64,000 bases of DNA from Druceiella hillmani (lineage: Eukaryota > Arthropoda > Insecta > Lepidoptera > Hepialidae). A program made the position numbers and the translations under genes. Shown piece after piece: positions 1 through 14,669 of the stretch. Where the stretch lies: assembly GCA_039881145.1 (NCBI GenBank), contig JAYKKI010000037.1, positions 20,428,501 to 20,492,500 of the forward strand, written 5' to 3'. Under the pieces are notes generated by a model that was given only the letters and a program-made list of their open reading frames with translations, was not told where the DNA came from and made no database searches. How positions within the stretch are numbered: position 1 is the stretch's first letter; each line of letters begins with the position of its first letter.

Positions 1-2191
<2,191 letters not shown>

Positions 2192-2242
<51 letters not shown>
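2192..2242. repeat. (TA)n microsatellite
   Basis: About 51 bp of uninterrupted TA. It produces Ile-Tyr open frames on both strands, which I reject as genes. Confidence 0.95.
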
Positions 2243-2246
<4 letters not shown>

Positions 2247-2641
2247 AGTGAGAAAAATATTAATCGTTATAAATAATTCAATAAAAATACTACGTATGCT
2301 TAAATGTTTAAATGCGCCTAAGTGTGTATACACACATTATAGGATGAGTTATACTCACTTCATAAAGTTATGTATACAAACTCTGTATTTAACTCTAACT
2401 TTTAAATAAACTTTATATATAAATTTTTATAATGTTTTGACCTAAAGCCATAATTAACATTTTCTATTTCTGGTGAAGCTTCGTTTCGTTGTTCGTTAAG
2501 TTCTCCAAAAAAAAAGTATATTTATTGCGCAAGTTCATTTTTGCGTAACATGTTTATTTTTAAAAACGCTTTTCGACCTGTACTAATGAAATCTGCGAAA
2601 CTAAACTTCATGCGCTTTTAACTGTTATATCATCACGAAAC

Positions 2642-2909
2642 TTGACAGTTGTGTGTAGTTCTGCCGATAACACAATAAAATGCCATCGGACTGATTCAAT
2701 GAAATAGAACCGGATTATTAGACACAGAACTCGATAATGGAATAACATATCCTAACCGTGTTTGGGCTTATAATTGTATCACTTAACAGGATCATAAAGA
2801 TTGACGTCTCGTGTCTCACTTAACAGGATCGTGAAGATTGACAGTTGTGTGTAGTCGTGATGACAAGAAAATTAAATATTTCCATTAACTGATTCATTTA
2901 AATCGAACC
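2642..2909. repeat. Diverged direct repeats sharing TTGACAGTTGTGTGTAGT
   Basis: A segment from 2642 (TTGACAGTTGTGTGTAGT, then an ATTRACTGATTCA-like stretch) recurs from 2838 with the same order of landmarks but many changes. Inside it, a 29-nt unit containing TCACTTAACAGGATC occurs at 2777-2805 and 2813-2841 with about 3 differences. Its first 15 nt reappear alone at 4049-4063. This is probably a decayed local repeat of unknown family. Confidence 0.6.
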
Positions 2910-3293
2910 TAAAACCAGATCGAAGAATTTGATTATTCCTAGTTTATTGGAAGGACGCCTTGCAATGCCAATGTATTAACAAATATAAAAGTGATGCACG
3001 TTCAGCCACTCATAGATACAGAATTAAAAAGACACCTCAGCCTATTCAACTAGGTCGCTCTGCTAATGTGAATTCTTTTTTAGTAAAGTTTTTATACTTA
3101 TAAAAGTAGTTCTAAATATGAAACTAGTTAAAAACTATCCTTCAATATAAGACTGAAATGTAAAAATAAAGTAACAGTTTCAAAAACCATAAAAAATACG
3201 CTTTTACAAATACTGTGCCAAAAAGCAAAAAATAATTAGTGAAATTGTCTCCTCTGTATACTTTGTAAGGACTTTAATGTATGTTATGTTTGT

Positions 3294-3349
3294 TATAATG
3301 TTTAAGTGTAAAAGCGTAGGGTATAATGTTTAAGTGTAAAAGCGTAGGG
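3294..3349. repeat. 2 x 28-bp perfect tandem duplication
   Basis: The unit TATAATGTTTAAGTGTAAAA plus GCGTAGGG is repeated exactly at 3294-3321 and 3322-3349, and the next bases continue into the unit. A perfect match in AT-rich neutral sequence suggests a recent slippage or duplication event. Confidence 0.9.
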
Positions 3350-4220
3350 TATTTTTCTTAAAAATAAATTATATTGCTTCTTAAAATAATAGTATGTGAA
3401 AGAAAATGCTTTAGATTTCGAGAAAAAGCCCCTCATGCTTTTACAACCAAATATTGTATTCAATAACATATGTCGCTTACACTAAAATCCAGTACGGTAA
3501 AAGTAAATCCATTACAGTATAGACAGATAAAACCAGTGCGTTAATATTTTTTCCTTTTTAAGGCAAAATATATAAAATCGTGTTTTTTTACTTGTTATGC
3601 TGTTAATGTGTTATGTAATCTCAAAAAATAAGTTTGAAAAATTCAAACACTTTGGTACTGATGTCAAGAAATATTTTTCTCGTAATTGTAAATAAAACTT
3701 TAAAAACTGTTCTCGGTTTTATGAATAAAACTAATTTGCTTACAATCATTTGTATAAAAACTATTTTTATACGTAGATCCAAGTTAATGACTTGTTTAAT
3801 GTGAATTAGTTTCCCGGATTGTTTCTAACATTTTGAACTTTAAAATATTTAACTCGATATAATTTAATAACGGTACATAATTTATAAATGAAATTAAAAA
3901 CAAATCCAGCATATTCTCCAAAAGTATTCCATGTCAACTGTTTCATGACTTATATACATATCAGTGGACAGCAATCCGCTGGGAAGATTTAATTGGATTC
4001 GTTTTTCTCTCTCCCATGTGAACTCCGCAAATCATTTGTTATTGGATGTCTCACTTAACAGGACTCTGCAATATTCGATATTTGATAGATTCGATTTTGA
4101 TATATTCAGCGGCTTTGTGTTAAAATGCCAAAATAAAACTCTCTATTTTTTCTGTTTAACGTTTCATAAAGCAGTGAAATACGTCTTTCTTTATTTTATT
4201 ATAGTTATTCGAGCGCTTAA

Positions 4221-4272
4221 TTTGAAATATCCAGTATTTACAACTTCCGTTTTAAGTTCTGGATATTTCAAA
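4221..4272. repeat. 14-bp inverted repeat (hairpin)
   Basis: TTTGAAATATCCAG at 4221-4234 is perfectly complementary to CTGGATATTTCAAA at 4259-4272, with a 24-nt loop. Function unknown. Confidence 0.8.
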
Positions 4273-4840
4273 CACACGGACGACCATAATGTAGTTGATG
4301 AATTGAAAAGTGTTAAGGAAATTAATTTAACACGATAGAATATCAGTTTTTTTGGTATATATCTATCTAAATGTGGCCATGTAAAGGAGATATGCATGAT
4401 TTGCACTTTACATCTTATACATTTGAAATTTATCAACATGACAAAAAGATAATGTAGCATAATGATAATAATATAAATTATTAGAAAATTTATATATTTC
4501 ACGTTTCAAAAATGTATGACAAATATTATTTAAGATAATCTTAACTACTTCAAAGAACTTTCTTCTTTAGTTAATTGTATATGTTTCGGTAGTCACGAAT
4601 TTTCTTGTGTATCCAATAATTCCGGAACCAAATGATTGACAATATAGTCGCAAATTACACAAATAAAATTGAACAATAGTAAATCGACACTCATTTAAAT
4701 TTTCAAAAAGCTTTTTTCCACTCGATGGTGTACGCAAAAAATATTTCAGGTACAAAATATTTTTATGAATTATTTGCTCCTGATATTTATTTTTTGGCTG
4801 AATTAATTAAAATAAATATACCCACGAACAAACAGGCAAA

Positions 4841-4933
4841 TACGCGCGCTCGCTTGCACGCACACACGCACATACGCTCGTACGCAGGCTTGTGCGCACG
4901 CACGCGCGAATGCAAACACACACACGCAGTGCG
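4841..4933. repeat. CA/CG-rich alternating purine-pyrimidine tract
   Basis: About 90 bp of CGCGCGCT, CACACACGCA and GCGCACGCACGCGCG type sequence. It is a degenerate (CA)n/(CG)n microsatellite and unusually GC-rich for this window. Such alternating tracts favour Z-DNA in vitro; a role here is inference only. Confidence 0.8.
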
Positions 4934-5422
4934 AATAGTCTCCTTGTAGTGACTTAATAAACACAGAAACACAGCCCGAATAACAAACATATTGCCATAG
5001 GCAGTGAGGGAACTAAGCTATTATCAATTTTAAAGGAGTTTTATAAATGTTTATTACCGGTTCAGTAACGTCCAATGTCAATACAGTATGTAGGTATATC
5101 AATTCGATTAAGTAGCAAAACTCCAATTTATTACCGACCATATTACCTTTCCTATGATGAAAAGTTGCGTACCTGTGATATAATAAACGTTCTAGTAAGT
5201 AGAGATAATATCCGCAAATCGCAGTTAGAATAGGTTGGCTCAAAACTACTTGTCAAAAACAAGGACGGTTCAGATTAAATGAGCATTGATTACAAAACAC
5301 TCAATGTGAAAACCGTGACACACCGTTATTCATTGCCATTAATTAAGGAGCATATACATAATTCATGTAAAAATAAATATTCCTCAATCCAATACATATA
5401 TATGCAACGTTTATACCTCTCA
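4934..5422. other. AT-rich non-coding stretch
   Basis: I see nothing supportable in this stretch beyond short chance open frames. Confidence 0.55.
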
Positions 5423-5723
5423 AACTTTAGGTTTCTGTCCCAATAGTAAGCAAAATGGCGCTTCCACCCTGTCCACTGGGATATATTGTGATACACAAAC
5501 TTTTGGCTTCTATCATGAGGGTAAACTAACTGTAAGCCTCTACCCTATTCATTGGGGCACATTGCAATAAATGGACATTGCGCCGCTGTCGTAAAGGTAA
5601 GCAAATTGTGTACCTTCAACCTATTCATCAAATACAAAGTGATATGAGAACTTTGAGCGTTTGTCATGAGAGTAATTGAAATATGAGCCTATATCCTACG
5701 TGAAGAGATTCGCAAATGTCGGA
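5423..5723. repeat. Decayed tandem array, 4 units of about 75 bp
   Basis: Four units start at about 5423, 5498, 5574 and 5649. Each opens with an ACTTTNGGYTTCTGTC-like segment, then a GTAAGC/GTAAAC-like segment, then a CCTCTACCCTATTCA-like segment. Spacing is 75-76 bp. The units are strongly diverged from each other and carry stops in the frames I read, so I do not call it coding. The spacing (25 codons) allows either an old satellite or a dead protein repeat. Confidence 0.6.
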
Positions 5724-5894
5724 GACTAATTAGATTAATCTCTGGACAAAAGTTATAATACGGGTATTGTAAGTTATGAATTCATTATGGAGCAATTGAA
5801 TATACAAGCGAAGCCAAGAGTGGAGGAGGGATCCACTTCAACAAAGTGGAGCACGGGAATATTTTTTCGTTTAGGATGTATGTTATATTATTAC

Positions 5895-5901
<7 letters not shown>

Positions 5902-5964
<63 letters not shown>

Positions 5965-5996
5965 TTGTGTGTGCGTGTGTGCGTGCGTGCGTGCGT
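5902..5996. repeat. Compound (TA)n-(GT/GC)n microsatellite
   Basis: TA dinucleotides run from 5902 to 5956 and pass directly into GTGTGTTTGTGTGTGCGTGT and GCGTGCGTGCGTGCG up to 5996. The tail fades out by about 6017. The 121-codon open frame across it is low-complexity and not a gene. Confidence 0.95.
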
Positions 5997-6017
5997 AGGT
6001 GCATGTGTGCCTGTGTT

Positions 6018-7577
6018 GTTTCTTCGGAATTATACTTTTTCAGTGGATCTGAAGTATGCTATTATATAGTATCACGAGTTCATTTTGTTTGCAGTACAAT
6101 CTTATTAGATAAATTTCTGGATATGTTAGTGAGAGTTATTACATTGAAATAATAAACCGTTTTAGCGACACCAGCGATCCTTATATTATTTGTTCCTATT
6201 TAATCACGTTTAATAATTGTTAAAACAACTTTATTCCTATCAAAGATGCCAAGAATGAAAAAAGAATAAAATATTAAATCACGTAAAAATTTCGTGACGA
6301 AAGGATTGCAACCTAAAAACACAAATTTGTTTCGAACAATCCCAAAACAACTAACCTTGTATTATTAATTTGATTTTTCTCTACGATGACACATACCTTA
6401 AATGTAATTTTTGTTAAATCTAAGAAAACATTTAGTATACCTCGCTGTATAGGGTATCGAATTACTTGGCAAGTGTAAAATAATTATAGTCCAAATTGCG
6501 AAATATGTCAACCGTTTTATAAATAGTATGAGTTATGAAAATGAAGATATGTTTATTTAAATATATTAATATTGGTAACAAATATATAAACTGAGAAACC
6601 TTTAATAAGTTTATGACCCAAAAGGGTAAAAAGCGAACACAAAAAAATAAATACGAGGACATGCTAAATTTTACATGGCACTTGTAAAACAAAAATATAA
6701 TTATTTGAATGGTATTGGAGAAATTGCATACATTCTACAGCTTAATTGCAGTTTATTGGCACAAATTACACGATATAAAAATCAAAAGATTTTTTAATTA
6801 TATAATCAAATTATCGCTAATGCACTATAGCATACGTATAATTTTGTGACGAAAACTTCTCAACTTTGACTTGTGATGCTAACAATATACCGGGATTCAG
6901 AATAACGTATTCATTGTTGCAAAATATAATAATTTCGCTATGTATTCCCATCGGCATTTCCGTATAAATATACATTGCGTCGCGTCGGCCCGCGACATGT
7001 TAATAAAAGATTGAAAATAGAAGCTTGAAAATATCATTTCATTTATGAATTTATTTTTGAAAAAATGGAGGCTATGTTATTCAAGAATATGAAATAAGTA
7101 TGCAAATATTATTTGAAAATATAAAGATACATATTTGATATATTTGTTTTTTTTTATAGATTTGTCTGACGATTTATCGTTTTCAGATTAACGTCGGTTA
7201 TTTAGGTTTCTCTTCTAAGCTCGAAATTTATAATACTTTATATGAAGAAGTAAACTAAACACATAATTTTGTCAATAGAATAGTTAAATTATTTTTTTTA
7301 CATTTTTCCCTATTCTTTCTAATTTGATACCAGCATATGGCACCGTGTATTTCATCACGTTTTTCCAGAAAAATCTGATAAAAATGTCTTCCAAAGGAAA
7401 TTTAAATAAATTGCGCTCTTTCGTGGAAAATTGCATAATTAACTCTATTGTTAACTTATAATAATTTTCTACCGTTTATTTGGTATGAAAATACATTTAG
7501 ATACGATTGTGCAGGGTTGAGTTTTGCTTGAAAGTGTGTGCACTGAGAGTATACCGTATGTCTTAAATCGTATTTCT
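6018..7577. other. AT-rich non-coding stretch
   Basis: There is no supported gene, RNA or element. The small open frame at 6462-6692 (minus strand) is Phe/Ile/Leu-rich, as expected from base composition. Confidence 0.55.
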
Positions 7578-9460
7578 CATTTAAAATTTTGAAGATTTTT
7601 CTAATGTCGTATCACATTTCGTTTTTTCATTACTCAATGGGAAAGAGGAAAAGCGCTAAACGTGGTTTAAATAAGTGTTAGTTAGGAAGGTATTAAAAAC
7701 TGTTGTAGAATATTTACCCGATAATCACTGCCTATATTTGAAAAAAAATTTATATTTGAAAAAAAAAGCTGATTGCAACTTCTGCTACGCAAATTTCGTA
7801 CATAATTAGGTAAAGATATAATTATAATTTTACGATATCTTAATTAAACAATTTTTATATAAAAATATTAATTTTTATCAGGTAAATATATTGCCAAATA
7901 TATCTTTCTAAGACGTAACATGTATATCTCAAATACTACGAAATTTAGAACATAGGGCTAAATTATGAATGCTATTTTTGTTGTAATTTTTGGTTTCGTA
8001 ATTTCAGAAAGAGGATGGGGCTATATATCTTTTTTCCATATTTGTGATAATATCTCCTGAATTAACTTACGTAAGGATATGAAATAAAATATTTCTAAAC
8101 CCATATAACTTACTCCCTTAATTAATGTGCTATACGATACAGGAAATTAAAAATATGTAGGCGGTATCATTATGCTAAATGCCTAATTTCCATGTTGAAC
8201 GTTTTCTAAGAAAACTTATGTGGTCATTTTCACCAATATCTGCATGACTATCTTGTAATTAACGTCCTGTACGATAATGGAAATAAAAGAGGAAAATTTT
8301 AATTTGCTCTACGTAAATATATTCACAGAAATGTATCTACCTGTTTCATAACAATATCCGAATGTTAATAAAATTCTTACTTAAATATGAAGTAATTAAA
8401 AATATAATCGAATTACCTCTAGTTACTTCTGCGTTATATTAAAATTGCGAAACACTGACACCTCTATATATGGTTATGGCGTAACATTCCGCCATCATTA
8501 ACGCCGACAATCACATTATACAATATGCCAAAGGCTTGCGCTGCGAATACATACTCTCCATCATTATCGTTTTGTTTTATTTAAATTGTTTATACCACGC
8601 GACGGTGTATTTAACAAATTGAAATAACGAAAATATTCTGAGAAAACGGACACCTGCACCACAGGTGTCAGGCCGGATGTTTACACTCGCGCTTAACATT
8701 TTTAAGCATTCCTAGTTGCTTATACTAAAGTCACAGTTTTCCTTTGAATTTCAATTTCGAGTTATTTTGAATATTTTTTTATGTAAAATATCTAATAGCG
8801 CGTTTGAATAGGAGTTGATCTGATAGCACGTCGCGACATGCCATTCGCTCAGATTCTCGTCCTGTCGGCTCTTTCCGACTTAATTCGGCCAGCTTCGTGT
8901 CTTGTTGGCTAACAGTTTTAGAAAATTAAAAATGAATATTCGATAGATTGTTCAGCAATATTTCTCTCTTAAATTATGCCATAAAAATAGTGTAATAAAA
9001 TTAATAATTTTTTGCCATCTGAATATTTTGTTTTTTCGTTTTCAATTTGTAAATTGTAACACAAACTTTCCTAACATGCTAATGTAATAAATGCCTGCCA
9101 GTTATTTCTCTTAAATTAAGAGACTTCAAATTGTAACCAAGAATTCTTTCAATCCAATATTTATATAATATTATTTGTACGTCGAATATTTAAAAAGAAT
9201 TCATTACTATATATAACATTCATATTACGAACACCGGAAGGAGTGACCTTTTTTGTTTTTACGATATGTTATAGCTGTCATTTTGGCATTTTTATCGTAT
9301 ATGGTAAAAAAATAAGATTATTATTTCATTAAAATGTTTTTAATTGAAAAATATGCTTAAATAAAATTCGTAAAACTTGATATAAAGAAAACCCCATATA
9401 TTTATGTTCTTAAATTGTTACACAGTGAGAATTATATTCGAAGCTATGATTTGAAAGAGT
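7578..9460. repeat. Left arm of giant imperfect inverted repeat
   Basis: This arm is the reverse complement, with substitutions and indels, of 11140-14020. Exact anchors are: 7651-7670 against 13945-13964 (20 of 20), 8192-8205 against 13362-13375, 8432-8452 against 12275-12295 (21 of 21), 8866-8885 against 11831-11850 (20 of 20), 9238-9250 against 11377-11389, and 9441-9456 against 11146-11161 (16 of 16). The anchors are in consistent order, so the whole arm is homologous. I see no gene in it. A small internal hairpin (GACACCTG ... CAGGTGTC, 8649-8669) is present only in this arm. Confidence 0.9.
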
Positions 9461-11139
9461 TTTTTAGGTGTTTTATGCTACCAGTGACATATATTTTCTC
9501 TTGTCATAAAAGTTGTCTCAGGAATATAACACTTAATACCTAAACATCTGTATCGATTAGTTGGGATTGACACGATTAGCCCGAAAGGATTAGCATGAAC
9601 TTTATCGTTTATTTTCTATACTACTTATATTAAATATACAAGTGTTGAGAGCTATCAAGCTTTAAGTGTTATATTCAAGATTTGATTAGAACAAATTCAG
9701 CGAATTCTAAGTGCCAAGCTGACATAAAGACAGTAAAATAGGCAGACAGTCATAGAACTTCATATTTGTACCTAAACATTTAACAATGACATGGAAGAGT
9801 AAAAAAAAAATAGGCACATCTTCATCAAACAAAGAAGTGAAGTAAAATATATAAGATATTTAGTATCCTTCCAGTGCTTCGAAGATCAAATTGAGTGAAG
9901 AAGTTATCCTCGATAAATGTACGAATAACAAAAAACAACAATCCATTGATTTTGGTATACAGACGCAAAATAGAGTTAACGCTTGTTACCTTTTGATGAG
10001 TAAAATCTGTTGAAACCTCTTTCCACTCGAATAAATATTGAAATGCCTCAAGCTTTTCATGACGTAGGCGGATGTAATGGAGGATCCGTTGATTTAATTA
10101 TACGACCGAGCTATTTGTTTATTAAATTACGTCTAACTAATTTTCTCTTTAAAGGTTTCCAATATTTTAGGCTTAAATTAAAGATTTGTTAAAAATTGTT
10201 AGGGATAATTGGTATGTTTTCTAAAATCTGAAATTTTGTCAAAATTATTGAAAAAAATATCCAGGAAGTAAATAGACTATTTATATTTGTTTCATGAATA
10301 TTTTTTAAAATTTTGGATAACCTTTATTGGGGCCTGGTAATTTCTTTATTTCATATACACCCTGGATAGAAGATACCCACGATGTTTTTCATGCCGACAG
10401 ATCCAGAATATCATGTTCGAATTTACTTCAATTCTTGCCTAGATTGTTATGTTTAAGCTTGTCTTTATTTTTGTTAACATAATATCAATCCTCCTTCAGA
10501 CGGCGACACGTCTTCTTTTTTTAAGGAATATAATCTAGAGTCAGCTAAGGAAGATTACCTGTAAAGCGTGTAACCAATCTAGTTCTACTAGAAACATTTT
10601 GTCTGGTATTTCGTCTGTGAAAACAGCGTTTAACGAAGACCTGGACTTTTCATATTTCATAGTAATGAAGAAGCAAGGATTTGACATTGAGTCGGAATAT
10701 TTGAAGTTTCCCGCATTATGTGATATTTTGTGCACATATGTTGCCCTAGCCTTGTCTGTCTCTTGAAGGATGTACATTTAATTCTCTCTGATACCATACT
10801 CGGTATATTGGTGAACGCGTTTCATTTGCTTTGCGCTTTGATCTTGTATTAGAGTCCTATATACGTATTAGATATAATACTCCGGGGACGATTTTTATGT
10901 TTAGTGATTTAATTAACAAAATTTACTAATTTGTATATTATTTATATGAAAGTTTTTTACAATATACTAACCAGATGAAATCAGTTTAATAATTTAAAAA
11001 GTGTAATAATTATATTTACCTTTTATAGAAAAAAATAGGGTTTCAAATTTATTTTCAATTTTTCAAAAATATTTAGCTATATTTATTATTTCAATAGTAA
11101 CATAGATAATTTTCCATTGAAACTGAAAAAAAAAACTTT
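9461..11139. other. Spacer of the giant inverted repeat
   Basis: About 1.7 kb between the two arms with no convincing match across the axis. The open frames at 10010-10192 (plus) and 10541-10777 (minus) are short and unrecognised. I see no transposase, reverse transcriptase or RNA gene that would explain the palindrome. Confidence 0.6.
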
Positions 11140-12429
11140 GAACTATTTCAAATCATAGCTTCTAAAATTATTCTCACGATGTAATATTTTAATAACAAAT
11201 ATATATTTGGGGTTTTCTTTTACTAAGTGTTTTGAATTTCCTTTAAACGTGTTTTTCTCTCAGAAGTTAATTTCACTGAAATACTTGATCCTACTTTTCG
11301 AAAATATTTCAGAATGAAACACGATAAAAATGAAGACAGCCAAAGTGACAGCCTTAATATAATATAAAAACAAAAGAAGGTCACTCCTTCTGGTGTTCAT
11401 AAAATATTTGTCACAGAAAGTGATGAGTTGGTTTTTAAATATTTGCAGTAAAGCAGTTTAGCTCTTATTTCAAGAAAAACGAGCTCCAGGTTTTTATTAC
11501 TTTAGTATGGTGCCAAAGTTTGTCGAAAATTTACGAGTATCGAATAACAATGACAATACTGCACATGATTCAGATTCAAAAATGAAATATTAAATCATCT
11601 CTCACCCTTACGTGAAACGAAAAATTAAATTATGCTCTATAATATTAAAAAAAATGTGAGCCGTCATGAGATACCCATCAGATTTGAAACGTCTACTTTT
11701 TTCATATTGAGATATTTTAGTTTTAACAAATTGAAAACGAAAATACAAATATTGAGACAGTATTTATATTCCTAATTATTTTATTGGAAATATATCTTTA
11801 ATATTATAATACTGTTAGCCGAAGTAGCTAAATTAAGTCGGAAAGAGCCGGCAAGATGCAAATCTGGCCGAATGACACGTCGCAACGTGCCAATAGAACG
11901 TATAACTCTTATTCAAACGCTCCATTAGATATTTCACATATAAAATATGCAAAATAACTCCAAATTAAAATTTAAATGAAGACTGCGACAAGGAATGCTT
12001 AAGAATGTTAAGCTCAAGTAAACATCTGAGTTGACATCTAACACCATCTCAGACAATTTTCGTTATTTCCATTTGTTAAATACTCCGTGACGCCGCGTAA
12101 CTAATTTAAATAAAACGAAAAGTTAATACTTAAGAGGATGCATTCGCAATGAGTAAAACAATAAGGGGAAGCGCGCAAGATCCAACTGTCTAATTTGCGT
12201 AATAAAAGTGGCGGTGTTAATAATGGCAAAATATTACGCAATAACCATAAAGGTCATACAAAGAAGTGAGAGTATTTCGCAATTTTAATATAACGCTGAA
12301 GCAACTGGACGTAATTCGAATATTTTTAATTACTACACATCTAACTAAAGTACCGTATAAATATTCACATATTGTTAAGAAACAATGAGATACACATATT
12401 TACATCAATATGTTTAATTACTTGCGGAA

Positions 12430-13235
12430 CTGAATTAAGCAAAAAAATAATTTGTTATTACTTTTCGTTTTGAAGGAAAGCTGAAAATTAAAAAAAAATT
12501 ATAATCGTATTAGCGACTTCGCGTACTACTGAAAAAAGTGATTTCTGAAGGAAAAGAGAAAAGTTAATTAGTAAATTCAATAAATGTAAATATAATATCT
12601 TTTAAGCTCACTACTGGTCTGTCAGTTAAAGCTAACGAGTTCCAATAATTACAATTAACTATATGTTTGGAAACCTGCGTAACGGAGTTTAAAACAAACA
12701 GCTACGTCATTAATATGTGTGTGAGCAGAATATCTTGCAGGTTGTTAACAGCATTTAACCCATTGAAACCTTACACTTTATTCCAACACAAAAAAAATGG
12801 TAGACTATGTAAATAGGTTATTCTGTTTTCGGTGTGAAGTAGAAAATTTGTAAAAGAGCTCCTTCAATTAGGTACATTGTTAACCACAATAAGAGTTCCG
12901 TTTGTTTTGCTATTAAGGAAGGTAAGCGTGGAATATCACGTTTATGTTGTGAGCTATATGTTTTGTATTATCGTCACCATGATATGAAGTTATTTGCACA
13001 CAGTACATAATTTTATTGAATATCTGATTTCCATGTAAAAATGTACTTTCATAACTTAGAAATATATTTTCATAATAGCACAGTCATCAAGTCGACATAA
13101 TACTTTAAGGTCATATTTTGAAATTCGAATGTTCAAATAGCACTCAAGAATCTTGCTATAATATTTAGAGACAAGGATACATATAGTAAATACAAAATTT
13201 GTATTTACTATATGTGTCCTATATAGTAAATACAA
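12430..13235. other. Segment unique to the right arm (insertion or undeleted ancestral DNA)
   Basis: The sequence has no counterpart in the left arm. Its distal edge lies next to a 47-nt near-perfect palindrome (13174-13220). I see no coding capacity, long terminal repeat or clear terminal inverted repeat, so its origin is open. Confidence 0.6.
13174..13220. repeat. 47-nt near-perfect palindrome plus a third direct copy
   Basis: Arms of 23 nt (13174-13196 and 13198-13220) pair with a single mismatch around one central base. The core is CATATAGTAAATACAAA. A further direct copy, TATATAGTAAATACAAATTT, follows at about 13220-13239. It would form a very tight hairpin or cruciform. Confidence 0.85.
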
Positions 13236-14020
13236 ATTTTCTCTTTTTATTTATGTTATCAAATATAATGTTAATTAGAAGAGTGACTTCTAAAGATTTT
13301 GAAACTTTTTTTTTGATAATTCTGCAGATATTTGTGAAAATGACCAGATAAATTTTCCCAAAAAACGTTCAACATAGAAATTATGCACTTCACGTAATAA
13401 TACTGCAAACATATTTTCCATTTCCAGTACTGTATATCAAATTAATTCAAGAAGCTATTTATATTGATTCAGAAACATTTCTTTTCAGAATATTACGCAA
13501 GATAGTTCAAGAGATATTGTCGAAAATATGAAAAATATGTATACTTTCCCCACCTTGTTTCTAAAACTACCAAACAAAAAATTATGACGAAAACGGCATT
13601 AATGATTCACCAGAAAGATACCGATCAACTATAGTGATGATTCTAAATTTTGCACTTTTGTACTAATCTTTTTGACTTTTTTATTTACCTGGTCAAAAAT
13701 ATTATTATTGTATGAAAATTTTTTAATAGAAATATCATGAAGTTTTAAATATATCTCTACCTAATTATGTATATTCAAAATGTGTGTACTGGAAGTTATA
13801 ATAAGTTAAATTATTAGAGAATAATAGAGTAAAATGAACGAAACAAAATAAATTAATATACGAATTTTTATTTTCAATTATTGATAGTGATTAATCGATA
13901 AAATATTCACAGCGGTCTTTAATACCTTCGTAACTAACATTAGTTTAAACCACGTTTAGCGCTTATTCCTGGTGCCCGTTAAATAAAAAAAACGAAATAT
14001 AAAAAATCTTTCTTAAATGG

Positions 14021-14607
14021 CTACGCAATAGGATTAATCGATGTGGACGTATTTTTAAGTTATTTTTGAAAGTTAACTGCGTAATTGTTTACTAAATTTG
14101 AAAAAATTAAGAGATAAACATATAAAAGATAAAAAGTTTTTAGTTAAAAAAATAAACATATTCGATCAAAATATAAGATACATGAAAAATCTGCTAGAGT
14201 GTACACAATTGTAATGCGATATATTAGTTCTGCGGCACACTCGCTGAAAAAATTAACTATTAAGATAATTTTTTGTAAATTCAATACAATTACATTTATT
14301 TGAAACACATATCAAGGATGTTCTTGAATAAAACTGTAATCCAACATCTCGGTGCATTTCCTATCCAGAAATTATAAATTTTATAAAGCGAGACACGCCA
14401 TGCATTTTCTCTTTCTTTCAATTTAAATTTGCTCCGCATTTTAACCATGAGGACATTACAAAGAGAAATAGACAAATTAATTTTGGTATTTATAGTTTTT
14501 TAAATAAAACAAATAAATTATTTTACTATGATGCAAAAACATTTTCTTATCACGGGTGAAACCTAAGATGTAAAAGCATATCTTAAAATTGTACTGACAT
14601 ATGTGTG

Positions 14608-14608
<1 letters not shown>
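14021..14608. other. AT-rich non-coding stretch
   Basis: I see nothing supportable. The minus-strand open frame at 14477-15001 runs through the next microsatellite and has an Ile-Tyr repeat, so I do not call it. Confidence 0.5.

Positions 14609-14663
<55 letters not shown>
14609..14663. repeat. (TA)n microsatellite
   Basis: About 54 bp of uninterrupted TA, followed by a short CACG-rich stretch. Confidence 0.95.

Positions 14664-14669
<6 letters not shown>

Larger units (their letters stand above)
2243..4840. other. AT-rich non-coding stretch with short repeats
   Basis: I recognise no gene. The open frame at 3964-4338 (124 codons) has no domain I know and overlaps a hairpin. The stretch holds a CACTTAACAGGATC repeat cluster (2777-2841), a 28-bp tandem pair (3294-3349) and a hairpin (4221-4272). 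Confidence 0.5.
11140..14020. repeat. Right arm of giant imperfect inverted repeat, with extra 0.84 kb
   Basis: Reverse-complement partner of 7578-9460. The anchor sums place the axis near 10,300-10,360 for the inner half. They jump by about 840 bp for anchors outside 12,430, so this arm carries about 840 bp (roughly 12,430-13,235) that the left arm lacks. Either something inserted here or the left arm lost it. The other regions align with moderate divergence by eye. Confidence 0.9.

Noticed and set aside
3964..4338. 124-codon plus-strand open frame
   Set aside because: Composition is as expected from AT-rich DNA, there is no recognisable domain, and it overlaps a hairpin and a repeat fragment.
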